A stretch of 64,000 nt of DNA from Nocardioides sp. zg-1308 (GCF_013155375.1 NZ_JABJQY010000002.1:62001-126000); one strand, 5' to 3'; numbered from the stretch's first letter, positions 35,248 to 44,326 are shown. Numbers and translations: made by a program. Notes: a model not told the origin generated them from the letters alone.

Positions 35248-36150
35248 ATGCTGACCGTCACCGACGAGGTCCGCGACGCGCTCGCGTCCGGGCAGCCGGT
35301 CGTCGCGCTGGAGAGCACGATCATCAGCCACGGCATGCCCTACCCGCAGAACGTGGAGATGGCGCGCACCGTCGAGGGCATCGTCCGCGACGGCGGGGCC
35401 GTCCCGGCCACGATCGCCGTGCTGCACGGCCGGCCCACGATCGGCCTGTCCGCCGACGACCTCGAGCTGCTCGCCTCGGACGACTCGGTCCTCAAGGTCT
35501 CCCTCCGCGACCTGCCCTACGTCGTCGCCCGCGGGCTGCACGGCGCGACGACCGTCGCCTCGACGATGCGCCTGGCGGCCCTCGCCGGCATCGGCGTCTT
35601 CGTGACCGGCGGGCTGGGCGGCGTCCACCGCGGCGCCGCGACGACGTACGACGTCTCCGCCGACCTCACCGAGCTCTCGACCACCTCCGTCGCGGTCGTC
35701 TGCGCCGGCGTGAAGAGCATCCTCGACATCGGCCTCACGCTCGAGAAGCTCGAGACGCTGGGCGTCCCGGTGATCGGCTACGGCACCGACGAGTTCCCGT
35801 CGTTCTACTCGCGCTCCTCGGGGTTCGGCGCCCCCATGCGGCTCGACTCCCCCGCCGAGGTCGCCGCCCTCATGGCCGCGAAGTGGGAGCTGGGACTGGC
35901 CGGCGGCGTGGTCGTCGCCAACCCCATCCCCGCCGAGGCGGAGATCCCGGCCGACGAGATCGGCGCGATCATCGACCGCGCGCTCGCCGACATGGACGCC
36001 CGGGGCATCCGCGGCAAGGACGCCACGCCCTACCTGCTGGGTCGCATCGTCGAGATCACCGACGGCGCCTCGCTGGTCGCCAACATCGCGCTCGTCGAGC
36101 ACAACGCGCGGCTCGGCGCCGCGATCGCGCGGGAGCACGCCGCCCGCTAG
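35248..36150 (+). CDS. psuG: Pseudouridine-5'-phosphate glycosidase
   Basis: A 300-residue protein with the IndA/YeiN signatures VALESTIISHGMPYPQN, TVASTMRLAALAGIGVFVTGGLGGVHRG and a late ANIALVEHNARL. It splits pseudouridine 5'-phosphate to ribose 5-phosphate and uracil. The ATG directly follows the psuK stop, so the pair is one operon for recycling RNA-derived pseudouridine. Its stop overlaps the stop of the convergent YccF gene. Confidence 0.95.
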   Translation: MLTVTDEVRDALASGQPVVALESTIISHGMPYPQNVEMARTVEGIVRDGGAVPATIAVLHGRPTIGLSADDLELLASDDSVLKVSLRDLPYVVARGLHGATTVASTMRLAALAGIGVFVTGGLGGVHRGAATTYDVSADLTELSTTSVAVVCAGVKSILDIGLTLEKLETLGVPVIGYGTDEFPSFYSRSSGFGAPMRLDSPAEVAALMAAKWELGLAGGVVVANPIPAEAEIPADEIGAIIDRALADMDARGIRGKDATPYLLGRIVEITDGASLVANIALVEHNARLGAAIAREHAAR

Positions 36151-36554
36151 GGCCGGGTGCCGGCGCCGTCGAAGTCGCCACGGCGGGTCGGCACGATGTC
36201 CTTGCCCAGCGGTGCGAGCGAGATGGGGATCAGCTTCAGGTCTGCGAGGGCGAGCGGGATGCCGATGATCGTGATCGCCAGCGCGACCGCGGACACGACG
36301 TGGGCGATCGCCAGCCACCAGCCGGCGAGGACGAACCAGATCACGTTGCCGAGGAAGGAGCCGACGCCGGCCGACGGCTTCGCGACGATCGTGCGGCCGA
36401 AGGGCCACAGGGCGTAGCCCGCGATCCGGAAGGACGCCACCGCCCACGGGATCGTGATGATCGGGATGCACAGCAGCACGCCCGCCAGGACGTAGCCGAG
36501 GAACAGCCAGAAGCCGCCGAGGACGAGCCACACGACGTTCAGCACCAGGCGCAC
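36147..36554 (-). CDS. YccF-domain membrane protein
   Basis: A 135-residue inner-membrane protein with two copies of the YccF domain: WLVLGGFWLFLGYVLAGVLL and IWFVLAGWWLAIAHVVSAVAL, each followed by IPxxI/IIGIPxA. Starting at GTG 36554 gives the family-typical N-terminus (M/V)RLVLNVVWLV; that codon is 6 nt after TTTGAT. The longer frame to 37292 overlaps two real genes and is false. Function unknown. Confidence 0.9.
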   Translation of the reverse strand: MRLVLNVVWLVLGGFWLFLGYVLAGVLLCIPIITIPWAVASFRIAGYALWPFGRTIVAKPSAGVGSFLGNVIWFVLAGWWLAIAHVVSAVALAITIIGIPLALADLKLIPISLAPLGKDIVPTRRGDFDGAGTRP

Positions 36555-36610
36555 CACCTGATCAAACCAGACCGGGGCGCGCAGTGGCCGGCTCGTGCTT
36601 GGATCGGGCC

Positions 36611-37027
36611 ATGGCCTCCCGACTGACCGAGATCTCGCTCGACTGCCACGACCCCGAGCTGCTCGCCGGCTTCTGGACGGCGGCGCTGGACTGGGTGGTC
36701 CTCGACCGGGAGCCGGGGCTCGTGGAGATCGGCCCCGACCGGGCCAGCGACCAGGCGCTGCTCGACGCCGTGCGGTCCGGACCGGTGCCGCCGACGATGT
36801 TCCTGGCCGCGGTGCCGGAGGACAAGGTGGTGAAGAACCGGATGCACCTCGACCTCTCCCCCGTCGACCGCTCCCGCGACGAGGAGGTCGAGCGGCTGCT
36901 GGCGCTCGGCGCGACCCATGCCGACGTCGGCCAGACCGGGGACGAGAGCTGGGTCGTGCTGGCCGATCCCGAGGGCAACGAGTTCTGCGTGCTGCGGAGC
37001 CTCGCCGACGGGTACTTCTCCCTGTGA
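36611..37027 (+). CDS. VOC/glyoxalase-fold protein
   Basis: A 138-residue protein with two beta-alpha-beta-beta-beta modules; NRMHLDLSP and DPEGNEFCVL carry the usual His and Glu metal-ligand positions. Such proteins range from dioxygenases to resistance proteins. The ATG is 6 nt after TTGGAT. The stop overlaps the start of the acetyltransferase gene. Confidence 0.88.
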   Translation: MASRLTEISLDCHDPELLAGFWTAALDWVVLDREPGLVEIGPDRASDQALLDAVRSGPVPPTMFLAAVPEDKVVKNRMHLDLSPVDRSRDEEVERLLALGATHADVGQTGDESWVVLADPEGNEFCVLRSLADGYFSL

Positions 37028-37590
37028 CCGGGCTGAGCCCGGAGCTGCCGATCGGGACGGAGCGGCTGCTGCTGCGCCCGCACCGGATGGACGACCTCGA
37101 CGACCTCGCCCGGTTCCACGGCGACCCCGACGTCGTACGCCACGTGCCGTGGCCGGTGCGCGACCGCGCCGCGACCGAGGAGACGCTGCGGGTGAAGCTG
37201 ACGCAGACCGAGCTCGAGGCTCCCGGCCAGTGGCTGGTGCTCGCGGTCGAGCACCGCGCGAGTCGTCGGGTCATCGGCGAGGTGCTGCTCAAGTGGGCCT
37301 CGGACCGCCAGGGCGAGGTCGGCTTCGCGTTCGGCCGCGACCACCAGGGACAGGGCTACGCCGCCGAGGCGGCCACCGCGATGCTGCGCCTCGGGTTCGA
37401 CGACCTCGGGTTCCACCGCATCTGCGCCGTGGTGATCGAGGGCAACGACGCCTCCGCGCGCCTGCTCGGTCGCCTCGGGTTCCGCCAGGAGGGCCGGATG
37501 GTCGACGGGGTGCACTTCAAGGGCGAGTGGGCCACCCAGCTCGTCTTCGCGATGCTCGAGGACGAGTGGCGGTCGCGGGCGGGCCGCTGA
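37024..37590 (+). CDS. GNAT-family N-acetyltransferase (RimJ/RimL-like)
   Basis: A 188-residue protein beginning TERLLLRPHRMDDLDDL, with the acetyl-CoA loop DHQGQGYAAEAATAML and the C-terminal NDASARLLGRLGFRQEG. The GTG overlaps the stop of the VOC gene (GTGA), giving a two-gene operon. Similar proteins acetylate ribosomal proteins, antibiotics or small amines; substrate unknown. Confidence 0.9.
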   Translation: MTGLSPELPIGTERLLLRPHRMDDLDDLARFHGDPDVVRHVPWPVRDRAATEETLRVKLTQTELEAPGQWLVLAVEHRASRRVIGEVLLKWASDRQGEVGFAFGRDHQGQGYAAEAATAMLRLGFDDLGFHRICAVVIEGNDASARLLGRLGFRQEGRMVDGVHFKGEWATQLVFAMLEDEWRSRAGR

Positions 37591-37609
37591 CCTGCGGCAG
37601 ACTCGCCCC

Positions 37610-38284
37610 GTGGCGTTCCGGGGATGGGCGAGGACGTGGGCGGGCGGCTCCGTGTCGACCGCGGTGGCGCGCCTCAACGCGCGACACCCGTGGAGCCACA
37701 ACGACTGGTTCCACGGCTGGATCCTCGCGAACCTCCCCGAGCAGCGCCGAGCCGCCCTGGACGTCGGTTGTGGCCAGGGCGGGCTGGTGGCCGCACTGGC
37801 ACCGCACTTCGGTCGCGTCGTGGGCAACGACGCCGACCCGGCCATGGCGCGCGAGGCCGCCGCGCGCTGTCGCGGCGCGGCCAACGTCTCCGTCGAGGAC
37901 GGTGCGTGGACCGACGTGCGGGGTCCCTTCGACCTGGTCACGATGGTCGCCGTCCTGCACCACCTCGACGTCCCGACGGCCCTCGCCGAGGTGCGCGAGC
38001 TCCTCGCGCCGGGGGGACGGTTCCTGGCGGTCGGGCTGGCGCAGTCGCAGAGCGTGACCGACCACGTCTGGGACGCCGCGTCGATCATGACGAACCCGGC
38101 GATCGGCTTCGTGCTCCACCCGTGGCCGGCGCGCGAGGGTGTCCGGCCCCCGCCCTACCCGGTGCAGGAGCCGACGATGACGTACGACGAGCTCCACGGT
38201 CACGTCACGGCCGCGATGCCGGGTGCGACGATGCGGCACCGCCTGGCCTTCCGGCACACGATCGAGTGGACCAGGCCGTCCTGA
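37610..38284 (+). CDS. Class I SAM-dependent methyltransferase
   Basis: A 224-residue protein with the SAM-binding motif ALDVGCGQGGLVAAL at about residue 46 and FDLVTMVAVLHHLD downstream. The GTG is 6 nt after CAGACT, so it probably has its own leaderless transcript in spite of lying 19 bp after the acetyltransferase. Substrate unknown. Confidence 0.88.
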   Translation: MAFRGWARTWAGGSVSTAVARLNARHPWSHNDWFHGWILANLPEQRRAALDVGCGQGGLVAALAPHFGRVVGNDADPAMAREAAARCRGAANVSVEDGAWTDVRGPFDLVTMVAVLHHLDVPTALAEVRELLAPGGRFLAVGLAQSQSVTDHVWDAASIMTNPAIGFVLHPWPAREGVRPPPYPVQEPTMTYDELHGHVTAAMPGATMRHRLAFRHTIEWTRPS

Positions 38285-38323
38285 GGCGGGACCTCCACCG
38301 GCGACCGGTGCAGGGCGGGCAAC

Positions 38324-38361
38324 GGCCCCGCCAACCACGGGGGGGGGGAGCCGGCGGGGCC
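38324..38361. terminator. Hairpin with a run of ten G in the loop
   Basis: GGCCCCGCC (38324-38332) pairs with GGCGGGGCC (38353-38361). The loop contains G10 (38339-38348). It lies between the convergent methyltransferase and siderophore ATPase genes and can act on both strands. There is no clear U-tract. Confidence 0.6.
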
Positions 38362-38392
38362 TGAGCCGCCTGCCCCACTGCGGCCGTGGTCG

Positions 38393-39259
38393 TCAGTACC
38401 CACCCCGCGGCCTGTCGATCCGCCGGTCGGTGGACCCGCCGCGCTGGGCCAGGACGCCGTGCCGGCCGATGGGGATCATCAGGGGGCGGCCCGACACCGG
38501 GTCGTCGATGATCGTGCTCGACAGGCCGAAGACGTCCTCCACGAGGTCCGGCACGAGCACGTCGCGCGGGTGGCCGGCGGCGTACAGCCGTCCGTCCTGC
38601 AGGGCGACGAGGTGGTCGGCGTAGCGGGCCGCGAGGTTGAGGTCGTGCAGGACCATGACGATGGTCGTGCCCTTGGCCCGGTTGAGGTCGGTGAGCAGGT
38701 CGAGCACCTCCACCTGGTGGCTGACGTCGAGGAAGGTCGTGGGCTCGTCGAGGAGCAGGACCTCCGACTCCTGGGCCAGGGCCATCGCGATCCAGACCCG
38801 CTGGCGCTGGCCGCCGGAGAGCTCGTCGACGGCCCGGTCGACGAGCTCGGCGGTGTCGGTCGCCTCGAGCGCCGCCGCGACCGCGCGGTCGTCGGCCGCC
38901 GACCACCGGGCGAACGCCCGCTGGTGGGGGTGGCGTCCGCGACCGACCAGGTCGCCGACGGTGATGCCCTCCGGCGCGATGGGCGACTGCGGCAGCAGGC
39001 CGAGGCGTCGGGCGAGCTGCTTGGCGGGCATGGCGTGCACCGACTCCCCGTCGAGGACGACCCGGCCCGCGCGCGGCGGCAGCAGGCGGGTCATCGACCG
39101 CAGCAGGGTGGACTTGCCGCACGCGTTGGGACCCACGATGGCGGTCACCTCCCCCGGCGCGATGACGAGGTCGAGGCCGTGGATGACCTCGCGGTCGCCG
39201 TAGCCGAGCGTGAGCCCGGAGATCTCCAGGCGGGGCGGGACAGCTGTCGACGGGCTCAC
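38393..39259 (-). CDS. Iron-siderophore ABC transporter, ATP-binding subunit
   Basis: A 288-residue FecE/FepC-type ATPase with Walker A GPNACGKST (Ala where Gly is usual), signature LSGGQRQR and Walker B VLLLDEPTTFLD. It powers the two permeases encoded upstream. GTG 39259 overlaps the permease stop by 4 bp. It is the last gene of the four-gene iron operon. Confidence 0.92.
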   Translation of the reverse strand: MSPSTAVPPRLEISGLTLGYGDREVIHGLDLVIAPGEVTAIVGPNACGKSTLLRSMTRLLPPRAGRVVLDGESVHAMPAKQLARRLGLLPQSPIAPEGITVGDLVGRGRHPHQRAFARWSAADDRAVAAALEATDTAELVDRAVDELSGGQRQRVWIAMALAQESEVLLLDEPTTFLDVSHQVEVLDLLTDLNRAKGTTIVMVLHDLNLAARYADHLVALQDGRLYAAGHPRDVLVPDLVEDVFGLSSTIIDDPVSGRPLMIPIGRHGVLAQRGGSTDRRIDRPRGGY

Positions 39260-40341
39260 ACGGTGCCTCCGACTCGGTTGACGCGGACGATGAGGTAGAT
39301 CAGGTAGGGCGCCCCGAGGATGCCGGTGACGACACCGACGGGCATGCGGGTGCCGAAGGCGTGCTGCCCGACGAAGTCCGCGACGAGGGTGAGCAGCGCG
39401 CCGACCAGCGCCGCCGGCACGAGCAACGAGCCGCGCGGCCCGACGATCCTCGCCGCGATGGGCCCGCAGAGGAACGCGAGGAACGCGATGGGCCCGGACG
39501 CCGCCGTCGCGAAGCAGACCAGGCCCACGGCCGAGACGATGGCCAGCAGTCGGAGCCGCTCGACGCGGACGCCCAGGGCGGACGCGGTGTCGTCGCCGAG
39601 CTGCGAGGCGTCCAGGCTCCTGGCCTGCAGGAGGATCGCCGTCCCGAGCACCAGCAGCGCGGCCAGGACGAGCAGGTTGTCGCGCCACAGGGCGCCGTTG
39701 AGGCTGCCGGTCAGCCACCGCATCGCCTCGGCGAGCTCGAAGTTGCGGGCGCGCTCGAGCTGCCAGGAGATGACGCTCTGCATCATCAGGGCGACGCCGA
39801 TGCCGATGAGGACGAAGCGGGTGCCGGCGGCGACCCCGCGGCGGTAGGCCAGCAGGTAGATGGTCAGGGCGACCCCGATCCCGGCGGCGACCGCCAGCCA
39901 CGAGACGAGCAGCCCGCTGAGCGAGAAGCTCACGATCGCCACCGCGGCCGCGGCGCTCGCGCCCTCGGTGACGCCGATGATGTCGGGGCTTGCGAGCGGG
40001 TTGCGCAGCAGCGTCTGGAAGGTGGCGCCGGCGAGGCCGAAGGCCAGCCCGACGAGCACGGCCAGCGACGCGCGCGGCAGGCGCAGGCGGCCGACGACGA
40101 ACTGGGCCCCCGGCGGTTCCTGCCCGAGGACCACTGCGAGGACGTCGGAGGGCGGGTAGACGGTGGGGCCGAGCATCAGGCTGCCGGCGTACGCCGCCGC
40201 GACGAGCGCTGCCAGCACGCCGATCGCCGTGGCACGCCGACGCCGTCGCGCCCGTCGACCCGCGCGGACGCGGTCGAGCACGGCGGGCGCCGGGTCGGCC
40301 AGCCCGGGGGGTCGCTGGTCGGTGCTCTGCGGCGCGCTCAC
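39256..40341 (-). CDS. Iron-siderophore ABC transporter permease, second subunit
   Basis: A 361-residue FecCD-family protein with about nine to ten membrane helices and an N-terminal basic stretch (RRARRRRRATA). Family motifs visible are LRLPRASLAVLVGLAFGLAGATFQ and RNPLASPDIIGVTEGA. GTG 40341 overlaps the stop of the first permease. Confidence 0.9.
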   Translation of the reverse strand: MSAPQSTDQRPPGLADPAPAVLDRVRAGRRARRRRRATAIGVLAALVAAAYAGSLMLGPTVYPPSDVLAVVLGQEPPGAQFVVGRLRLPRASLAVLVGLAFGLAGATFQTLLRNPLASPDIIGVTEGASAAAAVAIVSFSLSGLLVSWLAVAAGIGVALTIYLLAYRRGVAAGTRFVLIGIGVALMMQSVISWQLERARNFELAEAMRWLTGSLNGALWRDNLLVLAALLVLGTAILLQARSLDASQLGDDTASALGVRVERLRLLAIVSAVGLVCFATAASGPIAFLAFLCGPIAARIVGPRGSLLVPAALVGALLTLVADFVGQHAFGTRMPVGVVTGILGAPYLIYLIVRVNRVGGTV

Positions 40342-41390
40342 AGCTCGCGCACCCGGCCCCGCCGGACGGCGGCGATGAAGACGGGACCGCCGACGATGGC
40401 GGTGATGATGCCGACGTCGACCTCCGACGGCGGTGCGACCACCCGGCCCAGGACGTCGGCCACCACGAGCAGGACGGCGCCGCCGACGGCGCTGAAGGGC
40501 ATGAGCCACCGGTGGTCGACGCCGATCAGGATCCGGAAGAAGTGCGGGACGACGAGCCCGACGAACGCGATCGGACCCGTCACGGCCGTGGTCGCCCCGG
40601 CGAGCGTCACCGCGCCCACCGCGGCCAGCAGCCGCGTGCGCGCCACCTGCTCACCCAGCCCGGCGGCGAGCTCGTCGCCGAGGCCCAGCATGTCGAGGCC
40701 GCGCGAGCACCAGGCGCATAGCAGGCCGCCGGCGAGGAGGAACGGTGCCACCTGCCACAGCTTGTCGTCGGTGGCACCGCCCACGCCGCCGATCTGCCAC
40801 GAGACGACGTTCTCGGAGATGTCCGGGCGCGGCAGGACCACGGCGGTGATGAACGACGTGAGCGCCGCGGTGGTCGCGGCGCCGGCGAGGGTCAGCTTGA
40901 GGGGTGTCGTCCCGCCCCGCCCGAGCGAGCCGATGGTCCACACGAAGAGGGAGGTCACGGCGGCCCCGAGGATGGCGACCCAGATGTAGCCGGTGGCCGT
41001 CGACAGCCCGAACCAGGCGATGCCGACCGCTACCGCGAGGGACGCTCCGGCGTTGACCCCGAGGATGCCGGGGTCCGCGAGCGGGTTGCGGGTGATGCCC
41101 TGCAGGACCAGCCCGCACACGGCGAGCGCGGCGCCCGCCACGACGGCGAGGGCCGTACGGGGGACGCGCTTGGCGACTGCTGCCTGGGCGAAGCCGTCGG
41201 TGTCGCCCGTCAGGCCGGCCCAGATGTCGGCCCAGCCGACGTCGCGGGACCCGAGGACGACCGAGGCAGCGCACGCCACGACCAGCACCGCGACGGAGGC
41301 GAGCAGCCACGCACCGCGCGCCCGCCGGGTCGGCTGCAGGGGTGCAGCGGGCCCGACGGGCGTACGGGTGGCCGGGGCGGTGGTGCTCAC
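40338..41390 (-). CDS. Iron-siderophore ABC transporter permease, first subunit
   Basis: A 350-residue FecCD-family permease, with KRVPRTALAVVAGAALAVCGLVLQG and RNPLADPGILGVNAGAS near the N-terminus. It forms a heterodimer with the second permease. GTG 41390 overlaps the stop of the binding-protein gene, so the whole operon is translationally coupled. Confidence 0.92.
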   Translation of the reverse strand: MSTTAPATRTPVGPAAPLQPTRRARGAWLLASVAVLVVACAASVVLGSRDVGWADIWAGLTGDTDGFAQAAVAKRVPRTALAVVAGAALAVCGLVLQGITRNPLADPGILGVNAGASLAVAVGIAWFGLSTATGYIWVAILGAAVTSLFVWTIGSLGRGGTTPLKLTLAGAATTAALTSFITAVVLPRPDISENVVSWQIGGVGGATDDKLWQVAPFLLAGGLLCAWCSRGLDMLGLGDELAAGLGEQVARTRLLAAVGAVTLAGATTAVTGPIAFVGLVVPHFFRILIGVDHRWLMPFSAVGGAVLLVVADVLGRVVAPPSEVDVGIITAIVGGPVFIAAVRRGRVREL

Positions 41391-42433
41391 TCGGTGGTGT
41401 AGGCGGCTGCCTCGGCGAGCAGGCCGACGTACTCCTCGACGAGGTAGGGCACGGACAGCGGCGTCGGGTTGGCGCCCGTGCCGATCGGCTTGGTGCCGTC
41501 GAGGTTGACGATGGCCTTGTTCTTCACCGCCGGGAGCTGGGACAGGACCGGGTCGCCCTCGAGCGCGTCGATGAGCTCGTCGCCGCCGTAGGTGATGATC
41601 ACGTCGGCGTCGGCCAGCTCGTCCGCGCGCTCGGCGCTGATCGAGCCGGCGTAGTCACCGCTGTCGCCGGTGGCCTCGACGACGCTCGGCGCGATCTCCA
41701 TGCCGAGGTCGGTGAGGTACTTCGAGCGCGTGTCGGCGGCGCTGTAGAAGTTGACCTCGCTGAGGTCGGCCGGGTCGACGTGGGTGAGGAACATGCCGGT
41801 GGCACCCTCGAGCTCGGGGTGCGCGGCGACGGCGTCCTCGATCGACTGCTCGACGTCGGCGACGAGCTGCTCGCCCTCCTCCTCCATGCCGAGGCCGCGG
41901 GCGTTCTGCATGAGCGAGTCGCGCCACTCGGTCGCCCACGGGTCGTCCGGGAAGGCGACGACGGGAGCGATCTCGCTCAGCGTGTCGTAGTCGTCCTCCG
42001 TCATCCCGGAGTAGCCGGCGAGGATGACGTCGGGCTCGGTGCCGGCGATGGCCTCGAAGTCGTAGCCGTCGGTCTCGTCGAAGAGCACCGGGGTCTCGGC
42101 GCCGAGCTCCTCGAGCTTCTCCTCGGTCCACGGCTGGACGCCGTCGCCGTCGTCGTCGCCCCACGTCATCTCGGACATGCCGACGGGCACGACGCCGAGG
42201 GCCAGGGGCACCTCCTGATTGGCGAAGTCGATCGTGGCGACGCGCTCGGGCTTCTCCTCGATCACGGTCTCGCCGTAGGCGTGCGTGATGGTGACGGGCT
42301 CCCACGCGGCGGCGCTGGAGCCGCCGTCGCCGGAGGCCGTGTCGTCGGAGGCCGCCTCGTCGCCGCACGCGGCGAGGCTGAGGGAGAGCAGGACCGCTGC
42401 GGCCGGTGCCGCCAGCTTCTTCATCGGAGTCAC
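41387..42433 (-). CDS. Iron-siderophore ABC transporter substrate-binding lipoprotein
   Basis: A 348-residue FepB/FhuD-type binding protein with a lipoprotein signal (lipobox LSLAAC), then PERVATIDFANQEVPLALGVVPVGM. I chose GTG 42433, since AGGA lies 5 nt upstream; GTG 42445 and ATG 42424 are alternatives. It captures ferric siderophore at the membrane surface. An IdeR-like box lies 21 bp upstream, so iron should repress it. Confidence 0.92.
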   Translation of the reverse strand: MTPMKKLAAPAAAVLLSLSLAACGDEAASDDTASGDGGSSAAAWEPVTITHAYGETVIEEKPERVATIDFANQEVPLALGVVPVGMSEMTWGDDDGDGVQPWTEEKLEELGAETPVLFDETDGYDFEAIAGTEPDVILAGYSGMTEDDYDTLSEIAPVVAFPDDPWATEWRDSLMQNARGLGMEEEGEQLVADVEQSIEDAVAAHPELEGATGMFLTHVDPADLSEVNFYSAADTRSKYLTDLGMEIAPSVVEATGDSGDYAGSISAERADELADADVIITYGGDELIDALEGDPVLSQLPAVKNKAIVNLDGTKPIGTGANPTPLSVPYLVEEYVGLLAEAAAYTTE

Positions 42434-42453
42434 GGAGATCCTCACATCGACAA

Positions 42454-42471
42454 TAGGTAAGGCTTACCTTA
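42454..42471 (-). promoter_or_regulatory. IdeR/DtxR-like iron box of the siderophore operon
   Basis: TAGGTAAGGCTTACCTTA contains a perfect 7+1+7 palindrome (AGGTAAG G CTTACCT). It fits the known IdeR/DtxR consensus (TTAGGTTAGSCTAACCTAA) well. It sits 21 to 38 bp upstream of the binding-protein start, where it would cover the promoter. Confidence 0.85.
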
Positions 42472-42626
42472 CTTCTGCTCCTCCGCTGCTGGTCACCGGC
42501 CCCGCACCCGGCCGGTCGCGGGCAGGCGGAGCGGCGCCGCAGTAGGCTGCGAGCCGGTTCCGCCGCGAACCAGCCCTCGGCCGCCCGCCGTGCCGAGGAC
42601 GAGGCCCTGCGCCCCGAGGGGGGAGA

Positions 42627-43640
42627 GTGACCGATCACGACGAGTGGTTGGACGAGCGCCGCACCGAGCTGCTGCTGCTCCTGCTGCGCACGCGTACGTC
42701 GTCCGCGTCCAGCCTGTCGGAGACCTTCGCCGACGACGACGTCCCGGAGAGCCTGGCGGCGCTGCGCGAGGCCGGCTTCCTGCGCGGCGATGGCCCCGAC
42801 CTGACGCCCGTCCCACCGGGCGAGGCGCTGTCGCGCATCGCGGGCTCGGCCCTGGCCCGCGAGCGCGAGGCGCTCGACGCCCTCGACCACCTGGTCCGGC
42901 TGCTGCCGACCCTGTCCGACGCCTGGGACGACGGGCGGGCCCAGCGCGCCAGCCACCTCCAGGGGGAGGTCCTGCACGGGAGCGCGGAGTCGCTCGCGGA
43001 CCGGTGGTACGCCGTGAGCGAGGAGCGACCGCCCGCCGACCCGGGGTGCTCCTACGGCGACATCCCCTTCGTGCGGGCGCAGTACCGACACCAGCTCGAC
43101 GTCGTGCAGGCGACCTTCGAGGCACGCGGGCACGGGATGAAGATGCTCCTGCCGGTCGACCAGATGACCGACCCCGACAACCGGGAGGCCGTCGACGCGT
43201 TCGCCGTGGCCGGCATCGAGATGCGGGTGGCCGCGAACGTGCCGTCCTACATCTACAGCGACCCCGGCGTGATGGCGGGCCTGCCCCTCACCTGGGGTGC
43301 CCGCCTGCCCGCCGACGGCATCGTCCTGCTCTACGACCCGGTCCTCATGGAGCCGGTGGACCAGATCTTCGACCGGTGGTGGCGGGCAGCGACGCCCTGG
43401 CCGCTGGTCGGGTCGGGCTGGGAGCCGGTCATGCAGCTGCTCGGACTGGGCCTCGCCGACGAGCAGATCGCCGCGATCCTCGAGCTCGGTGTCCGCACGG
43501 TGAGGCGGCGCATCTCGATGGCGATGGAGGACGCCGGCGTCTACTCCCGCTTCGAGCTCGGCATGCACTGGGCCCAGCAGGGCCACGCCGCCGAGGGCGT
43601 CCCCGACCCGGCCGCCGGGGAGCCGCTCAGCCCCTCATGA
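42627..43640 (+). CDS. TrmB/LuxR-like transcriptional regulator, copy 1
   Basis: A 337-residue protein. The N-terminal winged helix (WLDERRTELLLLLLR, then SLSETFADDDVPESLAALREAGFL) resembles TrmB, the middle resembles the TrmB effector region (LLPVDQMTDPDNREAVDAF, WWRAATPWP), and the C-terminus is a LuxR-like HTH (LADEQIAAILELGVRTVRRRI). A paralogue with the same domains is at 45.7 kb. The GTG follows a GAGGGGGGAGA stretch. Target and ligand unknown. Its end overlaps the convergent small gene by 14 bp. Confidence 0.8.
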   Translation: MTDHDEWLDERRTELLLLLLRTRTSSASSLSETFADDDVPESLAALREAGFLRGDGPDLTPVPPGEALSRIAGSALAREREALDALDHLVRLLPTLSDAWDDGRAQRASHLQGEVLHGSAESLADRWYAVSEERPPADPGCSYGDIPFVRAQYRHQLDVVQATFEARGHGMKMLLPVDQMTDPDNREAVDAFAVAGIEMRVAANVPSYIYSDPGVMAGLPLTWGARLPADGIVLLYDPVLMEPVDQIFDRWWRAATPWPLVGSGWEPVMQLLGLGLADEQIAAILELGVRTVRRRISMAMEDAGVYSRFELGMHWAQQGHAAEGVPDPAAGEPLSPS

Positions 43641-43857
43641 GGGCGTCGACGGCCGTCCTGGCCTCCGCCATGCCGACGCCGGTCAGGTCGCGGTAGCGCA
43701 CGATCGCCAGCATCGCCGACCCCTCGCGCACGAGTCGCTCGAGCTCGGCGTCCCCCTCGGGCCCGGAGGCGGCCGGTGTGCCGCCGTCGAGCGCGTCGAG
43801 ACGGCGCTCGAGGGCCAGGGTGCGTCGGCGCAGCTCGTAGAGCTCGGCGTCGCTCAT
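43627..43857 (-). CDS. Small protein with L7/L12 C-terminal-like domain
   Basis: A 76-residue protein: an N-terminal helix (ELYELRRRTLALERRLDALDGG), then REGSAMLAIVRYRDLTGVGMAEARTAVDAL, which resembles the ribosomal L7/L12 C-terminal fold found in many small actinobacterial proteins. The ATG overlaps the stop of the upstream secreted-protein gene (ATGA). Role unknown. Confidence 0.75.
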   Translation of the reverse strand: MSDAELYELRRRTLALERRLDALDGGTPAASGPEGDAELERLVREGSAMLAIVRYRDLTGVGMAEARTAVDALMRG

Positions 43858-44213
43858 CCCCAGTACACCGCCTTGCGCGTCACGACCCACGCGCCGTCGA
43901 CCCGCACGTAGTAGACGGACACGAAGCCGTACTTCGACCCCGTGCGGTACTCGCGGCTCTGGGTCGCCGGCTGGTTGGCCAGCGGGTCGCCCGGGTTGGA
44001 GGTCATCTTCTTGCCGGACGTGCCGAAGACCCGGTGGACCCGGGTGAGGTCGGTCCCGTCGTGGACCTTGCGGTACTCCGCCTTGGTGACCACGGGGGTG
44101 TTCCTGGTGTCGCTCGACGCCGGGGCGTCGTCCTGCCGGGCCTGCGCCGCGGCGGGGATGCCGAGGACCATCGAGCTGACGGCCGAGGCGATGATGACGG
44201 TTGTCGTACGCAT
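43854..44213 (-). CDS. Small secreted protein with BLIP/SmpA-like pattern
   Basis: A 119-residue protein with a signal peptide (residues 1 to about 25, AAAQARQ). The mature part, TKAEYRKVHDGTDLTRVHRVFGTSGK, resembles the short repeat of BLIP-like and SmpA/OmlA-like proteins, followed by beta strands (YGFVSVYYVRVDGAWVV). It is translationally coupled to the downstream small gene. A TGCCACGGCA palindrome lies 114 bp upstream. Role unknown. Confidence 0.75.
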   Translation of the reverse strand: MRTTTVIIASAVSSMVLGIPAAAQARQDDAPASSDTRNTPVVTKAEYRKVHDGTDLTRVHRVFGTSGKKMTSNPGDPLANQPATQSREYRTGSKYGFVSVYYVRVDGAWVVTRKAVYWG

Positions 44214-44326
44214 CCTTGGTTCCTGTCCTGGTGGGCCGGCTGGAGTCCCGCGGAGCGCGGGTGCCGGTGCCGAGAACGCTAGGCAGCGCGGGTGCCCGAG
44301 GGCGAGGGAAATGGCTGTCCGGGAGC

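Noticed and set aside
36555..37292. Long N-terminal extension of the YccF gene
   Set aside because: It lies antisense to the VOC and acetyltransferase genes and is Ser/Arg-rich; the family N-terminus begins at 36554.
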